NCBI GenBank assembly: GCA_964585925.1
Contig: CAZPFS010000010.1
Span: 1-61,394, forward strand
Origin: JAAZLS01 sp964585925
GTDB lineage: Bacteria; Bacillota; Dethiobacteria; DTU022
Direction: 5' to 3'
Length of the DNA: 61,394 nucleotides
The position numbers and the translations under genes were made by a program. Below, piece after piece: positions 1 through 10,500 of this stretch (its first letter is position 1; each line of letters starts with the position of its first letter). A model generated the notes under the pieces. The model saw nothing but the letters and a program-made list of their open reading frames with translations, was not told where the DNA came from and made no database searches.

Positions 1-246
1 AATACCCCAAATGGCGCAAGGTCTAGTGCAATCTATTACAGCCTAATTGTCAGTGCCAAGGAAAACGGGTTAAATCCCTACGAATACCTGGCCTGGGTTT
101 TTACAAATGCCCCCAATCTTGGAAAACGAGGTTATGTATCAGCTGTTGGGGATCTTCTACCCAACAGCCCGGCCCTACCTGAGACCATATTTACCCCCCA
201 AAAAGTCAATGAAAATCCCGTGGAATATGTTTGGGAGGAAAAGTAA
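1..246 (+). CDS. IS66-family transposase, C-terminal fragment (cut by window edge)
   Basis: The reading frame is open from base 1 to the TAA at 244-246 and gives 81 residues. It contains TPNGARSSA near the start, then SAKENGLNPYEYLAWVF and LPNSPALPE, which I recognise as the end of IS66-type (TnpC) DDE transposases. The catalytic part lies upstream of the window, so intactness cannot be judged. A probable terminal inverted repeat follows about 40 bases downstream, so this looks like the right end of an IS66 element inserted upstream of pyrG. Confidence 0.85.
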   Translation, partial: NTPNGARSSAIYYSLIVSAKENGLNPYEYLAWVFTNAPNLGKRGYVSAVGDLLPNSPALPETIFTPQKVNENPVEYVWEEK

Positions 247-284
247 GGCCCAAAAATAATTTCCCTTTTCACCCCCTTAGGTGA

Positions 285-303
285 TGCCCCCTTTTACGCT
301 TAC
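285..303 (+). mobile_element. Probable right terminal inverted repeat of the IS66 element
   Basis: Read from the outside inwards on the minus strand the sequence is GTAAGCGTAAAAGGGGGCA. Its first bases, GTAAGCG, match the usual ends of IS66-family elements. It sits just after the transposase stop. The left end is outside the window, so target duplication cannot be checked. Confidence 0.65.
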
Positions 304-571
304 GAATATCGGCTTAAAAAGGGATAATTATCTTATGGCAGGAGGGAAATATCAAATCAATTGTTTAAGGAGGGTAAATTTACCATTGGCCAATTTGTAA
401 TTGGTGTGTAAATAGTGATTCCAAAGATTGTTTTCTAGGATGGGAAATATTACCTACAAAGTATTGATACTGTGTGATGAATTTCCCTTGCAGGTAAAGG
501 CCACCCGGTGTAGAATCAATAACTGAATCAGCCAATTAACCGCTCCCACGAGTCCGAAACGGAGGATTACA

Positions 572-2194
572 ATGACCAGGTATGTATTCGTCACGGGCGG
601 GGTGGTCTCCTCACTGGGGAAGGGGATCACTGCCGCCTCTTTAGGTTGTCTGCTCAAACACAGGGGGTTAAAACTTACTATTCAGAAATTCGATCCCTAT
701 ATAAATTATGATCCGGGAACCATGAGCCCCAATCAACACGGAGAAATATTTGTTACTGAAGACGGGGCGGAAACGGATCTCGATCTGGGACATTATGAGA
801 GATTTATCGATCAACATTTGACCAGGGACAATAATGTGACCACCGGCAAGGTCTACTGGTCGGTTATCCAGGGTGAGCGAGAGGGTGCCTTCGGGGGAAA
901 AACGGTGCAGGTTATCCCCCATATTACGGATGAAATCAAATCCAGAGTGCAGTTGCTGGCCCGCAAGGCCGGCGACATTGATGTGGTGATCACAGAGATC
1001 GGGGGCACGGTGGGCGATATTGAAAGCCTTCCCTTTTTGGAGGCCATCCGTCAGATGCGGGCGGATCTGGGGAAGGAAAATGTAATCTATGTCCATGTGA
1101 CCCTGGTGCCCTACCTGCCTATGTCCGGCGAACTCAAGACCAAGCCCACCCAGCACAGTGTCAAGGAGCTGCGCAGCATTGGGATTCAACCGGATCTCAT
1201 TGTCTGCCGAACCGAACACCCTTTGCCCGGCCATCTGAAAGATAAAATTGCCCTGTTTTGCGATATCAAAACCCAGGAGGTAATAGAAAGCCTCAGCGCA
1301 AAGAGCATCTATGAGGTACCGTTAATGATGCAAAAGCAGGGTTTTGACGATCTGGTGGTGGAAAAACTGGGGCTGGATTGCCCGCGGGGGGATATGTCTG
1401 CCTGGAAGGAAGCCGTTGAGCGGAGCAGGAGTTTATCCGGGCAGGTAGAGGTGGCGCTGGTGGGCAAATATATGGCCCTGAAGGATGCCTATCTGAGCAT
1501 CATTGAATCACTTTATCATGCCGGTCTGTTCTGGGATACAGAAGTAAAGATCAAATTTGTCCCGGCTGAGGATTTGGAGAGCAGCCGGGCGGAGCATTTG
1601 CTGGAGGGGGTGGATGCCATTTTGGTCCCGGGCGGTTTCGGTGAACGGGGCATAGAGGGAAAAATAAACGCCGTACGGGTGGCCCGCCGGGAAAAAATTC
1701 CTTTTCTGGGGATCTGCCTGGGGATGCAGTGTGCGGTAATTGAATTTGCCCGCAATGTGGCCGGGTTGACCGAAGCCCACAGCACTGAATTCAACCCCGG
1801 CACCGCCCAACCGGTGATCGATCTGTTAACCCCTCCCGGGGAAGCGGAAATTACCGCCAGTGGTCGCCTGGGCGCCAAACTGTGTACTATTCGGGAAAAT
1901 ACCTTAGCCAGCCAAGCTTACCGCGCCAACCGGGTTTCGGAAAGGCACCGCCACCTGTATAAATTCAATAATTGCTACCGCAGTGAACTGGAAAAGCAAG
2001 GGATGGTTTTCAGCGGGATCGATGAACAGGAGGATTTGGTGGAAATTATTGAACTTACAGATCACCCCTGGTTTGTAGCGGTGCAATTTCACCCGGAGTT
2101 CAAATCCAGGTTTCACCGACCCCACCCCCTGTTCAGGGAATTTATCGGTGGCGCCCTGCATTATCGCTCCCGGCCCGCTGACTGGAATAAATAG
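572..2194 (+). CDS. pyrG: CTP synthase
   Basis: Makes CTP from UTP, ATP and glutamine in the cytoplasm, the last step of pyrimidine nucleotide synthesis. The 540-residue length is normal for the family. The N-terminal synthetase domain starts with YVFVTGGVVSSLGKGI, which holds the P-loop. It is followed by a class I glutamine amidotransferase domain with the nucleophile Cys in GICLGMQ (about residue 381) and the catalytic HPEF near residue 510. The ATG start has GGAGG 7 bases upstream. The gene faces a convergent ATPase gene ten bases after its stop. No damage is seen. Confidence 0.98.
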   Translation: MTRYVFVTGGVVSSLGKGITAASLGCLLKHRGLKLTIQKFDPYINYDPGTMSPNQHGEIFVTEDGAETDLDLGHYERFIDQHLTRDNNVTTGKVYWSVIQGEREGAFGGKTVQVIPHITDEIKSRVQLLARKAGDIDVVITEIGGTVGDIESLPFLEAIRQMRADLGKENVIYVHVTLVPYLPMSGELKTKPTQHSVKELRSIGIQPDLIVCRTEHPLPGHLKDKIALFCDIKTQEVIESLSAKSIYEVPLMMQKQGFDDLVVEKLGLDCPRGDMSAWKEAVERSRSLSGQVEVALVGKYMALKDAYLSIIESLYHAGLFWDTEVKIKFVPAEDLESSRAEHLLEGVDAILVPGGFGERGIEGKINAVRVARREKIPFLGICLGMQCAVIEFARNVAGLTEAHSTEFNPGTAQPVIDLLTPPGEAEITASGRLGAKLCTIRENTLASQAYRANRVSERHRHLYKFNNCYRSELEKQGMVFSGIDEQEDLVEIIELTDHPWFVAVQFHPEFKSRFHRPHPLFREFIGGALHYRSRPADWNK

Positions 2195-2204
2195 ACGGAG
2201 CGGA

Positions 2205-3314
2205 TCAGAGCCGCTTACGCTTAAATGCAAGAATTTTTTGAAGGACGGAACGACTTAGATCGTTGATTTCATTGAACCGCATATGGGGAATATAGTATGC
2301 CTCCAGCTCTTTGTGCATATCCCTTGCTCGCAGCAGATACCCAATAGCGGTATCAAAGGATTGCTGATAGTAACTGCGGGCAATAACGCGTTCCTGCTTG
2401 AGATCAGACCCCAGATCCTGCACAAAGGAGCCGGTTTCTATCAACCGGTCGCTGCCGTACGGCTCCAGCAAATGGGGAGGGACACTGTTCAAGACGGCTG
2501 TTTTGAGCTCGGGAATGATTACGTGATCGATCTTTTTTGGATCCAGGGCGCAATGATAGACCTCCACCAGGTAGCCTCTCATCACTGCGGCGTCCTTTAT
2601 GCGGGCGATGAGCTCATTTTTACCGGTGCCGTCGTCTCCCGATATTATATATAATCTGGATATGGCCGCAATTATCGTCTCCAAGTGGCTGACCGGTCCA
2701 TCGGGGGTGATCGCGGTGGCGAAAAGGTGTCTTTCCCTTTTTTTGCGGCGGTAATCGTTTGTATTGTTTTCGAAAATTTCGTTTATCAGCTCCAAGGCTT
2801 TCTGATCCAGGCCGATGTGATCCAGGCAGTTGTTTTCCCGGTAATAATCCTCCACCTCATCCAGGAATAATTTGGCTGCCGCCAGATAGCGGTAGGCCCG
2901 GCGGTACAGGCGGGAGTTTTCCCGGTTTGCCCTGAGGATTTCCTCTCTGTAGGGAGCCATCTCCTCCACATTGCAAAATTCCCCCAGGTGAATGATTTCA
3001 TCCACCGCTCCCGGATTTTTGGGGTCGACCACGTGGGGAGCGTTGCCGTCGATCAAGGCGATATTCAATTCGGGAATTACTATTCCATCTAGGGATCCGT
3101 TGTCTGATGAACAGCAATGATGCTCTACATCAAATCCCCTCTTCATCACTTCCCGGCCGATATTGGTCATCAGAGTTGATTTTCCAACACCCGGCCCGCC
3201 TTTGATTACAAAAATCCTGGCCGCGTCGTCTTCAATGATCTGATCATAGAATGAATAAAATCCATAGGCGGAGTTGGATCCCGGAAAAACCTTTTTTAAT
3301 TTTCCCCTGGGCAA
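2205..3314 (-). CDS. Double P-loop ATPase of the PRK06851 type, function unknown
   Basis: A 369-residue cytoplasmic protein with two related halves. The first has a clear Walker A, KGGPGVGKSTLM, near residue 40. The second half has a degenerate counterpart, SGDDGTGKNELI, near residue 220. Each half has a similar pattern of a conserved IPEL segment, which points to internal duplication. I recognise it as the conserved clostridial PRK06851-type ATPase family, which has no assigned role. The TTG start is supported by AGGAGG about 8 bases upstream. It lies back to back with the guaA-like gene. Confidence 0.75.
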   Translation of the reverse strand: MPRGKLKKVFPGSNSAYGFYSFYDQIIEDDAARIFVIKGGPGVGKSTLMTNIGREVMKRGFDVEHHCCSSDNGSLDGIVIPELNIALIDGNAPHVVDPKNPGAVDEIIHLGEFCNVEEMAPYREEILRANRENSRLYRRAYRYLAAAKLFLDEVEDYYRENNCLDHIGLDQKALELINEIFENNTNDYRRKKRERHLFATAITPDGPVSHLETIIAAISRLYIISGDDGTGKNELIARIKDAAVMRGYLVEVYHCALDPKKIDHVIIPELKTAVLNSVPPHLLEPYGSDRLIETGSFVQDLGSDLKQERVIARSYYQQSFDTAIGYLLRARDMHKELEAYYIPHMRFNEINDLSRSVLQKILAFKRKRL

Positions 3315-3473
3315 CGTTAATGCCTCCTAGTCAATACTGCGGAATCTTTACTTTATAATATGTAAGCAGGCACTTAATGGTCTGGAATGAATCAAAATAT
3401 AATCGCCTGGAGAGGGGATTCAAGTACGGGGCGGGGTATGATAAGCTGATCATGGAATAATCATTATGATCAT

Positions 3474-4481
3474 GTGGCATTGGGGGCAAAAGATTTGGAA
3501 GCAACCTATGATTTCGGTGCGGGCGGGAATCCATTCGATGCATCAAAATTTGTGAATGACTCTTTACAGAGGATAAGACAACAGGTGGGAAAAGAAAAGG
3601 TCGTTTGCGCGGTAAGCGGCGGCGTGGACTCTTCCGTGGTCGCGGCATTGCTTGATCGGGCTATTGGCAAAGGACTAATTTCAATTTTTGTTGATCACGG
3701 CCTGCTGCGCAAAGGAGAGGCCGGGGAAATTGCGAAGACCTTTAAGCAATACCTGTGTGGGGAGTTTGTGGCTGTAGATGCCCGGGATCGGTTCTTGAAG
3801 CGGCTGCAGGGGATAGTGGATCCCGAACAGAAACGACGGATCATCGGAGATGAATTTATCGCCGTGTTCAAAGAGCAGGCCCTGGCCAGAAGCAACATCG
3901 GGTTTTTGGCCCAGGGGACGATCCGCTCGGATGTGGTGGAGAGCGGAGAAGGGATAACGCCGGCAATCAAATCTCACCACAATGTGGGAGGGCTGCCGGA
4001 AGAGGTGGGGTTCAGACTCATCGAGCCCATCAGAGATCTGTACAAGGATCAGGTGCGCCTGGTGGGTGGGGAACTGGGGCTTCCGGCGGAAATGATCGAG
4101 CGCCAGCCCTTCCCCGGCCCGGGTCTGGCCGTGCGGATTTTGGGTGAGGTTACAGTAGAAAAAGTGAAACTGCTCCAGGAAGCCGATGCCATTGTCCGGG
4201 AGGAAATCGGGCGGGTCCGGGTTACGCCGGAGGTCTGGCAATATTTTGCCCTGCTCACCGGGGTGAATTCGGTGGGGGTCAAGGCCGGCCGGCGGGTTTA
4301 CGGGCCGGTGGTGGCGGTGCGGGCGGTACTCTCCGGCGATGGCATGACCGCCAATTGGGCTCACCTGTCCCACGATCTGTTGGAGCGGATCTCCAGCCGT
4401 CTGACAGCCGAAATTCCTTCGGTAACCCGGGTGGTCTACGATATAACGCCCAAACCGCCGGGAACCATAGAGTGGGAATAA
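3474..4481 (+). CDS. guaA: GMP synthetase ATP-pyrophosphatase subunit without glutaminase domain
   Basis: Corresponds to the catalytic half of GMP synthase, which converts XMP to GMP. The ATP-PPase loop SGGVDSS lies near residue 50. The C-terminal dimerisation domain ends with the usual DITPKPPGTIEWE. Bacterial GuaA is normally about 510 residues with an N-terminal glutamine amidotransferase. Here the protein is 335 residues and only about 160 bases separate it from the divergent upstream gene, so the glutaminase domain is absent rather than frameshifted. This matches the archaeal-style split enzyme. The exact start is uncertain: GTG 3474 has a weak ribosome site and a TTG or GTG slightly downstream is possible. 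Confidence 0.88.
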   Translation: MALGAKDLEATYDFGAGGNPFDASKFVNDSLQRIRQQVGKEKVVCAVSGGVDSSVVAALLDRAIGKGLISIFVDHGLLRKGEAGEIAKTFKQYLCGEFVAVDARDRFLKRLQGIVDPEQKRRIIGDEFIAVFKEQALARSNIGFLAQGTIRSDVVESGEGITPAIKSHHNVGGLPEEVGFRLIEPIRDLYKDQVRLVGGELGLPAEMIERQPFPGPGLAVRILGEVTVEKVKLLQEADAIVREEIGRVRVTPEVWQYFALLTGVNSVGVKAGRRVYGPVVAVRAVLSGDGMTANWAHLSHDLLERISSRLTAEIPSVTRVVYDITPKPPGTIEWE

Positions 4482-4491
4482 CCAACATCAT

Positions 4492-4533
4492 CCTGGAAAC
4501 TCGCCAAAATCAAAGGTTTCCGGGATTTTTTTT
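4492..4533 (+). terminator. Rho-independent terminator after the guaA-like gene
   Basis: The arms CCTGGAAAC and GTTTCCGGG pair over 9 bases (one G-U) and are followed by a T-rich run, ATTTTTTTT. It lies just after the GMP synthetase stop and marks the left edge of the accessory island. Confidence 0.85.
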
Positions 4534-4601
4534 GCTTAGATAATAGTTTGATAACAGGAGCGTTTTCGGTATTTGTTATACAGTTGACTGGATTCATTTC
4601 T

Positions 4602-4660
4602 GACAATCACGTTGGTTTCAAGTGCAGATGATTGTCCAAATCTCACTACTGCGATACAAT
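4602..4660 (+). promoter_or_regulatory. Promoter with overlapping inverted repeat upstream of the restriction-modification operon
   Basis: A sigma-A-like promoter reads TTGTCC (4632-4637), 17 bases, TACAAT (4655-4660). An inverted repeat, GACAATCA (4602-4609) and TGATTGTC (4629-4636), overlaps the -35 hexamer. This could be an operator for the small HTH protein encoded just downstream. The promoter is seen directly; the regulator assignment is inference. Confidence 0.5.
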
Positions 4661-4708
4661 TAAACCAATTCAGTATTTACTATTAGGGTTTGTAAAAATT
4701 TGGATGGC

Positions 4709-4915
4709 ATGACTACAAAAGATACTGCTGATCAGTGGGGCATAACACCCCGCCAAATTCAGCTTTTATGCGCCCAGGGACGCGTACCCGGAGCAATCCG
4801 TTTCAGTCATGCCTGGGTAATTCCTGTAGATGCAAAAAACCTGAGGATAGACGCAGTAAAAAGAAAAACAAGAATGAGGAAGGGTAACCATGATTACTGG
4901 AGAGTTGAAAAATAA
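4709..4915 (+). CDS. Small helix-turn-helix (excisionase-like) DNA-binding protein
   Basis: Encodes 68 residues from the ATG; a TTG nine bases earlier is also possible. The sequence TADQWGITPRQIQLLCAQGR resembles a MerR/excisionase winged helix in which a short helix-turn-helix is followed by a basic wing. The C-terminus is rich in Lys and Arg (KRKTRMRKG). It is the first gene of the type I restriction-modification operon and overlaps the start of hsdM by 26 bases, so the two are probably translationally coupled. A control role for the operon is inferred from position, size and the nearby inverted repeat. Confidence 0.7.
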   Translation: MTTKDTADQWGITPRQIQLLCAQGRVPGAIRFSHAWVIPVDAKNLRIDAVKRKTRMRKGNHDYWRVEK

Positions 4916-6361
4916 AATAGATAAGCTCTGGGAAATGTTCTGACCGGAGGGCTAACCAACCCCCTGGATGTAATTGAGCAAATTACATATCTGATGTTTA
5001 TTCGTGATCTTGATCAAACAGACAACACAAAACAAAAAGAAAGCATCATGCTGGGGATTCCCTATAGAAGTATATTTATTGACAATGATCATCTTAAATG
5101 GTCTGTACTCAGGGACAAGCCAGCCGAGGCCATGTACCAGATAATGTTGACAGAAGTTTTTTCTTTTATCAAAACACTGAACGGTAATAGTGGCTCCTAT
5201 GCAAAATATATGGCCGATGCCATTTTCAAGGTGCCTACCCCTCAGCTCTTGGAAAAAATAATTACTTCATTAGACGATATGTATGTTTATATTGATGGGT
5301 TGCCGGACAAGCAGGACGCACGGGGCGACCTATACGAATACATGCTCTCCAAGCTTTCCACAGCCGGTACTAACGGGCAATTTCGTACTCCCCGCCATAT
5401 TATCCGTATGATGGTAAGGCTTCTTGATCTGCAGCCCGGAGACACCATCTGCGATCCGGCCTGTGGAACAAGTGGATTCTTGGTATCCGCCGGCGAATAT
5501 TTGAAGGAACATTATCTTGAGGAGATTTTTTATAACAAGGAAACAAAAGCACACTACGACAATAAAATGTTTACCGGTTATGACATGGACAGGACCATGC
5601 TCCGCATCGGTGCCATGAACATGATGACTCACGGCATCCAAAATCCGCATATTGTTTACAAGGACAGTCTGTCCGATCAAAACATTGACACAGGTAAATA
5701 CACCAAGGTACTGGCCAATCCCCCCTTCAAGGGCAGCCTTGATTATGATATTGTCTCTACCGATCTTTTGAAGGTGACTAAAACCAAAAAGACCGAGCTG
5801 TTGTTTCTGGCATTATTTTTGCGAATGCTGAAAAATGGCGGCCGCTGCGCCTCTATCGTGCCGGACGGTGTGCTGTTCGGCTCCTCCAGGGCTCATAAGG
5901 CAATTCGCAAAGAGATCATCGAAAATCACCGCTTGGAGGGCATTATCTCCATGCCCTCCGGGGTATTCAAACCCTATGCCGGAGTGAGTACCGCTGTGAT
6001 CATCTTTACCAAGACCGGTGCAGGCGGTACCGATAAGGTCTGGTTCTACGATATGCAAAATGATGGTTATAGCCTTGATGATAAACGTACTCCATTAGAA
6101 AATAGCGATATTCCCGATATCGTTGCCCGTTTTCACGCGTTGGATGCAGAGGAAAGCCGGGAAAGAACAGAACAAAGCTTTTTAGTGCCCAAAGATGAGA
6201 TCGTGGAAAATGATTATGATCTCTCTATCAATAGATATAAAGAGATTATCTACGAGGAAGTGGAATACCCCCATCCCCTGGAGATTATGGCCGAAATAAA
6301 CGAACTGGAGATAGAAATAACCGCCGGCTTGGCAGAACTGGAGGCGGTGCTGCGTGGGTAA
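4890..6361 (+). CDS. hsdM: Type I restriction-modification DNA methyltransferase subunit, N-terminal frameshift
   Basis: N6-adenine methyltransferase subunit of a type I restriction enzyme. The SAM motif DPACGTSGFL and the catalytic motif LANPPFKG are intact. The true start is ATG 4890, preceded by GAGGAAGGG, giving MITGELKNKIDKLWEMF and then a premature TGA at 4941. Adding one G between 4942 and 4943 restores a continuous reading frame, TGGLTNPLDVIEQ, into the long frame. The undamaged frame from ATG 4994 has 455 residues and lacks about 35 N-terminal residues. The repaired protein would be 490 residues. The lesion is either a real mutation or a single-base sequencing error. The 3' end overlaps hsdS by 8 bases. 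Confidence 0.85.
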
Positions 6362-7550
6362 ATGGGAGATGGTACGGCTAGGGGGGCATATAAAGCAAAT
6401 AAGAGGTGTGTCCTATAAGCCGGAGGATACATCAGATGTTGAAGATGGTAGACATTTGCCTTTATTACGCGCTCATAATATTCAAGCAGGAAGATTAAAT
6501 GCAAATAATTTAGTATTTGTCAGCAAGGACAAAATAAAAGATTATCAACTCCTAAAAAACGGTGACATCGTTGTTTGTGCTTCGAGTGGAAGTAAAGACC
6601 TTGTAGGAAAAGCAGCACAAGCTACTGAAAATATGAATGTAGCATTTGGGGCTTTTTGTAAGGTTGTGCGCCCAAAAAACGGAATCAATGCAGCATATTT
6701 GAAACACTATTTCTCTTCCCCAAGATACAGGTATGTAATATCGGGGCTTTCGGCAGGTGCGAATATTAATAACTTGCGTAACGAGCACATTGATGACCTG
6801 AGAATCCCCTTCCCCCCCTTGGATATTCAGCGACAAATTGCCGATGTGCTTGATCGCGCCAGTGCCCTTATCGAAAAACGCAAGGTGCAGATAGACAAGC
6901 TGGATTTACTGGTGAAGTCACAGTTTATTGAGATGTTTGGTGATCCGGTGTCTAATCCGAGAGGGTGGGAAATTGGGACTATTCGTGATTTGGTATCGGA
7001 AGTCAAATATGGAACTAGCAAACCCGCTGTTGATAATGGCAAATATATCTATCTGCGCATGAACAATATCACTTATAGTGGTTTGATGGATTATACTGAC
7101 CTCAAATATATTGATATTGATGATAGAGAAATAAAAAAATATGTCGTCCGCAAAGGTGATATACTTTTTAATCGAACTAATAGCAAGGAATTAGTAGGAA
7201 AAACAGCAGTTTTCAAAGAGGATACTCCTATGATTATTGCTGGATATATTATTCGTATTCGTGCAAATAGGCGATCAAATCCTGAATATATTTCGGGATT
7301 TCTAAATTCAGGTTATGGGAAACAAACGTTGCAGGATATGTGTAAGGCTATCATCGGCCAAGCAAATATAAATGCACAAGAGCTGCAAAGCATTCAAATC
7401 CCCATGACGCCAATTGATCTACAAAACCAGTTTGCAGATTTTGTCCAACAGGTTGAAGCTCGAAAGTCTCTGCTTCAACAATCGCTCGCCAAACTTGAGC
7501 TTAACTATAAATCTCTCATGCAAAAGTGCTTCCGGGGAGAAATATTTTGA
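6354..7550 (+). CDS. hsdS: Type I restriction-modification specificity subunit
   Basis: DNA-recognition subunit that sets the target of the methyltransferase and nuclease. The 398 residues show the classic duplicated layout. Target domain 1 spans about residues 1-155 and is followed by the spacer helix PPLDIQRQIADVLDRASALI. Target domain 2 spans about 200-345 and begins after EMFGDPVSNPRGWE. A second helix, QNQFADFVQQVEARKSLLQQ, closes the protein. The GTG start lies inside the hsdM end. The recognition sequence cannot be predicted from this alone. Confidence 0.92.
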   Translation: MGKWEMVRLGGHIKQIRGVSYKPEDTSDVEDGRHLPLLRAHNIQAGRLNANNLVFVSKDKIKDYQLLKNGDIVVCASSGSKDLVGKAAQATENMNVAFGAFCKVVRPKNGINAAYLKHYFSSPRYRYVISGLSAGANINNLRNEHIDDLRIPFPPLDIQRQIADVLDRASALIEKRKVQIDKLDLLVKSQFIEMFGDPVSNPRGWEIGTIRDLVSEVKYGTSKPAVDNGKYIYLRMNNITYSGLMDYTDLKYIDIDDREIKKYVVRKGDILFNRTNSKELVGKTAVFKEDTPMIIAGYIIRIRANRRSNPEYISGFLNSGYGKQTLQDMCKAIIGQANINAQELQSIQIPMTPIDLQNQFADFVQQVEARKSLLQQSLAKLELNYKSLMQKCFRGEIF

Positions 7551-7574
7551 CTATTTAAAGTGAGGCGACCAACC

Positions 7575-10500
7575 ATGCGCACCAACTTTGATTTTCTAAA
7601 GAAGGATCCCCAATTTGAACCTTTTGCCGAGGCAGCCGTCTCGGCTGAGCGCGTTATGTCCATTTCACCTGCCCTATCGGCAACTGCCAGCCGCACAGCT
7701 TTGGGAATTGCCGTGAAATGGATGTACAGCGCAGATAATCACCTGACCATGCCCTATGATGATAAGCTGGCCACCCTTATTAGCGGAGAAGACTTCAAGG
7801 ATTTGCTCCCCATTGGAATGATAGCTAAACTCGACTATTTGCGCAGGGTCGGTAATAATGCCGCCCATAAACCTAAAAGTATCAATCGTGATCAAGCGGC
7901 ACTGGCATTGCAAAATCTGCATAGTTTTCTGGATTTTGTTGCCTACTGTTACAGCACTGATTATGAAGAGACATCCTTTAACGAGGCTTTACTGGAACAA
8001 AGGTCGGAGATAGCGGCTGTACCCCTTATACCGGCAGCTGAAGAAGTGGATCTTCAGGACTTGTTTGATGAAAATAAGCCCCACCGCGAAGAATTAACTG
8101 CCAAGCGGCAAGAACAGCTTAAGCAGGGCTATACCGTTAAACCCATGGATATGACGGAGGCACAGACTCGCAAGGCTTACATTGACACTATGCTCCAGGA
8201 TGCCGGCTGGCAGCGGGGTGCCAATTGGATGAATGAATACCCAATCGATGAGATGCCCAACAGGTCAGGTTTTGGTTATGCCGACTATGTGCTGCTGGGA
8301 GACAATGGCTTGCCTTTGGCGATCATCGAGGCCAAACGCACCAGTGTAAATGTGGAAAAAGGCCGCCAACAGGCTGTGCTTTATGCTGATCTTTTGGAAA
8401 ATAAATTCAGGCAGCGGCCAATTATCTTCATGGCCAATGGCTATGAAACACGTTTTTGGGATGACAGACATTATCCGGAGCGACAAGTATCGGGCATCTA
8501 TTCCAAACGAGATTTGGAAAAGTATTTTAATATTATCAAGGATCGTGCTCCACTGAAGGGGGTCCGCATCAGTGATGAAATATCTGATCGCTATTATCAA
8601 AAAGAAGCTATCCAGGCTATATGTGACGCTATTGGTGAACGCAACCGACGTAAAGCCTTGCTTGTTATGGCCACCGGCAGCGGTAAGACCAGGACAATTA
8701 TTTCCTTGGCCGATGGGCTGATCCGCCATGGCTGGGTGAAGAACCTGCTGTTTTTGGCCGACCGCAATGCTCTTGTGACTCAGGCCAAACGAGCATTTCA
8801 TAATCTGATGCCCAACCTCTCCCTTTGCAATCTTACCGAAGACAAAGAAGAGGCCAATGCCCGCGCCGTATTTTCTACCTATCAGACAATGATAAACTGC
8901 ATTGATGCCACGCGGGATGATAAAGGCGATCGTCTTTTTACGCCGGGGTATTTTGACCTTATTGTCATCGATGAGGCCCATCGCAGCATCTACAATAAAT
9001 ACAAAGACATTTTTACCTATTTTGACGCCCTGCTGGTTGGACTCACTGCTACTCCCAAAGATGATATTGATAAAAATACATACAGCATCTTTGACCTGGA
9101 AAGCGGTGTTCCTACCTACGGGTATGAGCTTGCCCAGGCAGTGCAAGATGGCTACCTGGTAGACTTTATTTCCATTGAAACCACCTTGAAATTCATGACA
9201 GAAGGTATTACCTATGATGAACTGTCACCGGAAGAGCAAGAAGAGTATGAAAATACTTTTACCGATGAAGATGGCAATTTACCTGTGGCTATTGATTCGA
9301 GTGCTCTAAACCAATGGATATTTAACAGCGATACCATCAGAAAGGCATTAAATACCCTGATGACTCATGGCCAGAGAGTAGAATTTGGCGAGAAAATCGG
9401 CAAGACTATCATCTTTGCCAAGAACCATAACCATGCGGAAAAGATACTCGAGGTATGGAATCAGGAACACCCTGATTACAATGCTCATTACGCTCGGGTG
9501 ATCGATAATTATACCAACTATGCCCAAAGTTTGATCGATGATTTCTCCGTAAAGAATAAGATGCCCCAGATCGCCATTTCTGTGGATATGCTGGATACTG
9601 GTATCGATGTGCCGGAAATCCTTAATTTGGTGTTTTTCAAGAAAGTAATGAGCCGGGCAAAGTTCTGGCAGATGATCGGCCGGGGTACCCGTCTTTGTGA
9701 GGGATTGATTGATGGGAAGGATAAAGAACAATTCTATATCTTTGATCTCTGCGGCAACTTTGAATTCTTCCGTTTGCACGCCAAAGGACGGGAAGCCGGA
9801 GTGGTATCTACCTTGCAGGAGAGTATTTTTAACACTGAGGTGGAGCTAATTTACAAATTACAGGATCTTACTTTCCAAACAGAAGTGTTGCAAAGCTACC
9901 GAAAGGATCTTGTACAGGATCTGTTGGCCCAGGTTAAGGCACTTCCTCGAGATAATTTCGCCGTTAAGCAGCACCTTCGCTATATTGATCAATATCAAAG
10001 TGAAGAGGATTTTGCGGCCTTAACATATGAGAACACCTTGCAGATTGCTGAACACATCGCCCCATTAATTTTACCTTCATACGAGGATGCTTCTGCCACG
10101 CGTTTTGATCAGCTTATTTACCAGATTGAACTGGCCATGCTGATGGAGAAAAATTTTAAGCAAGCAAAGAATGATGTGGTAAGCAAGGCGAATGAGCTCA
10201 CCAAATATGGCACCATCCCGGCAATTGCCCGGCAAAAGGACTTGCTGGAGCAGATCGTGCTCAATGATTATCTGGAAAGAGCGGGCATTATGGATTATGA
10301 GGATATGCGCATCAAACTGCGTGACCTGATCAAATATATACCGGAAAAAGACCGCTATCGTTACGACACCGATTTTAAAGATGACATTCTCAGTATGAAA
10401 GTAAGAGAATCCCAACTAAACAATGATGATCTGGCTCAGTATAAGAAAAAGGTGAATTATTATATCCTGCAACATCAGGACATTCCGGCGATTGCAAAGT

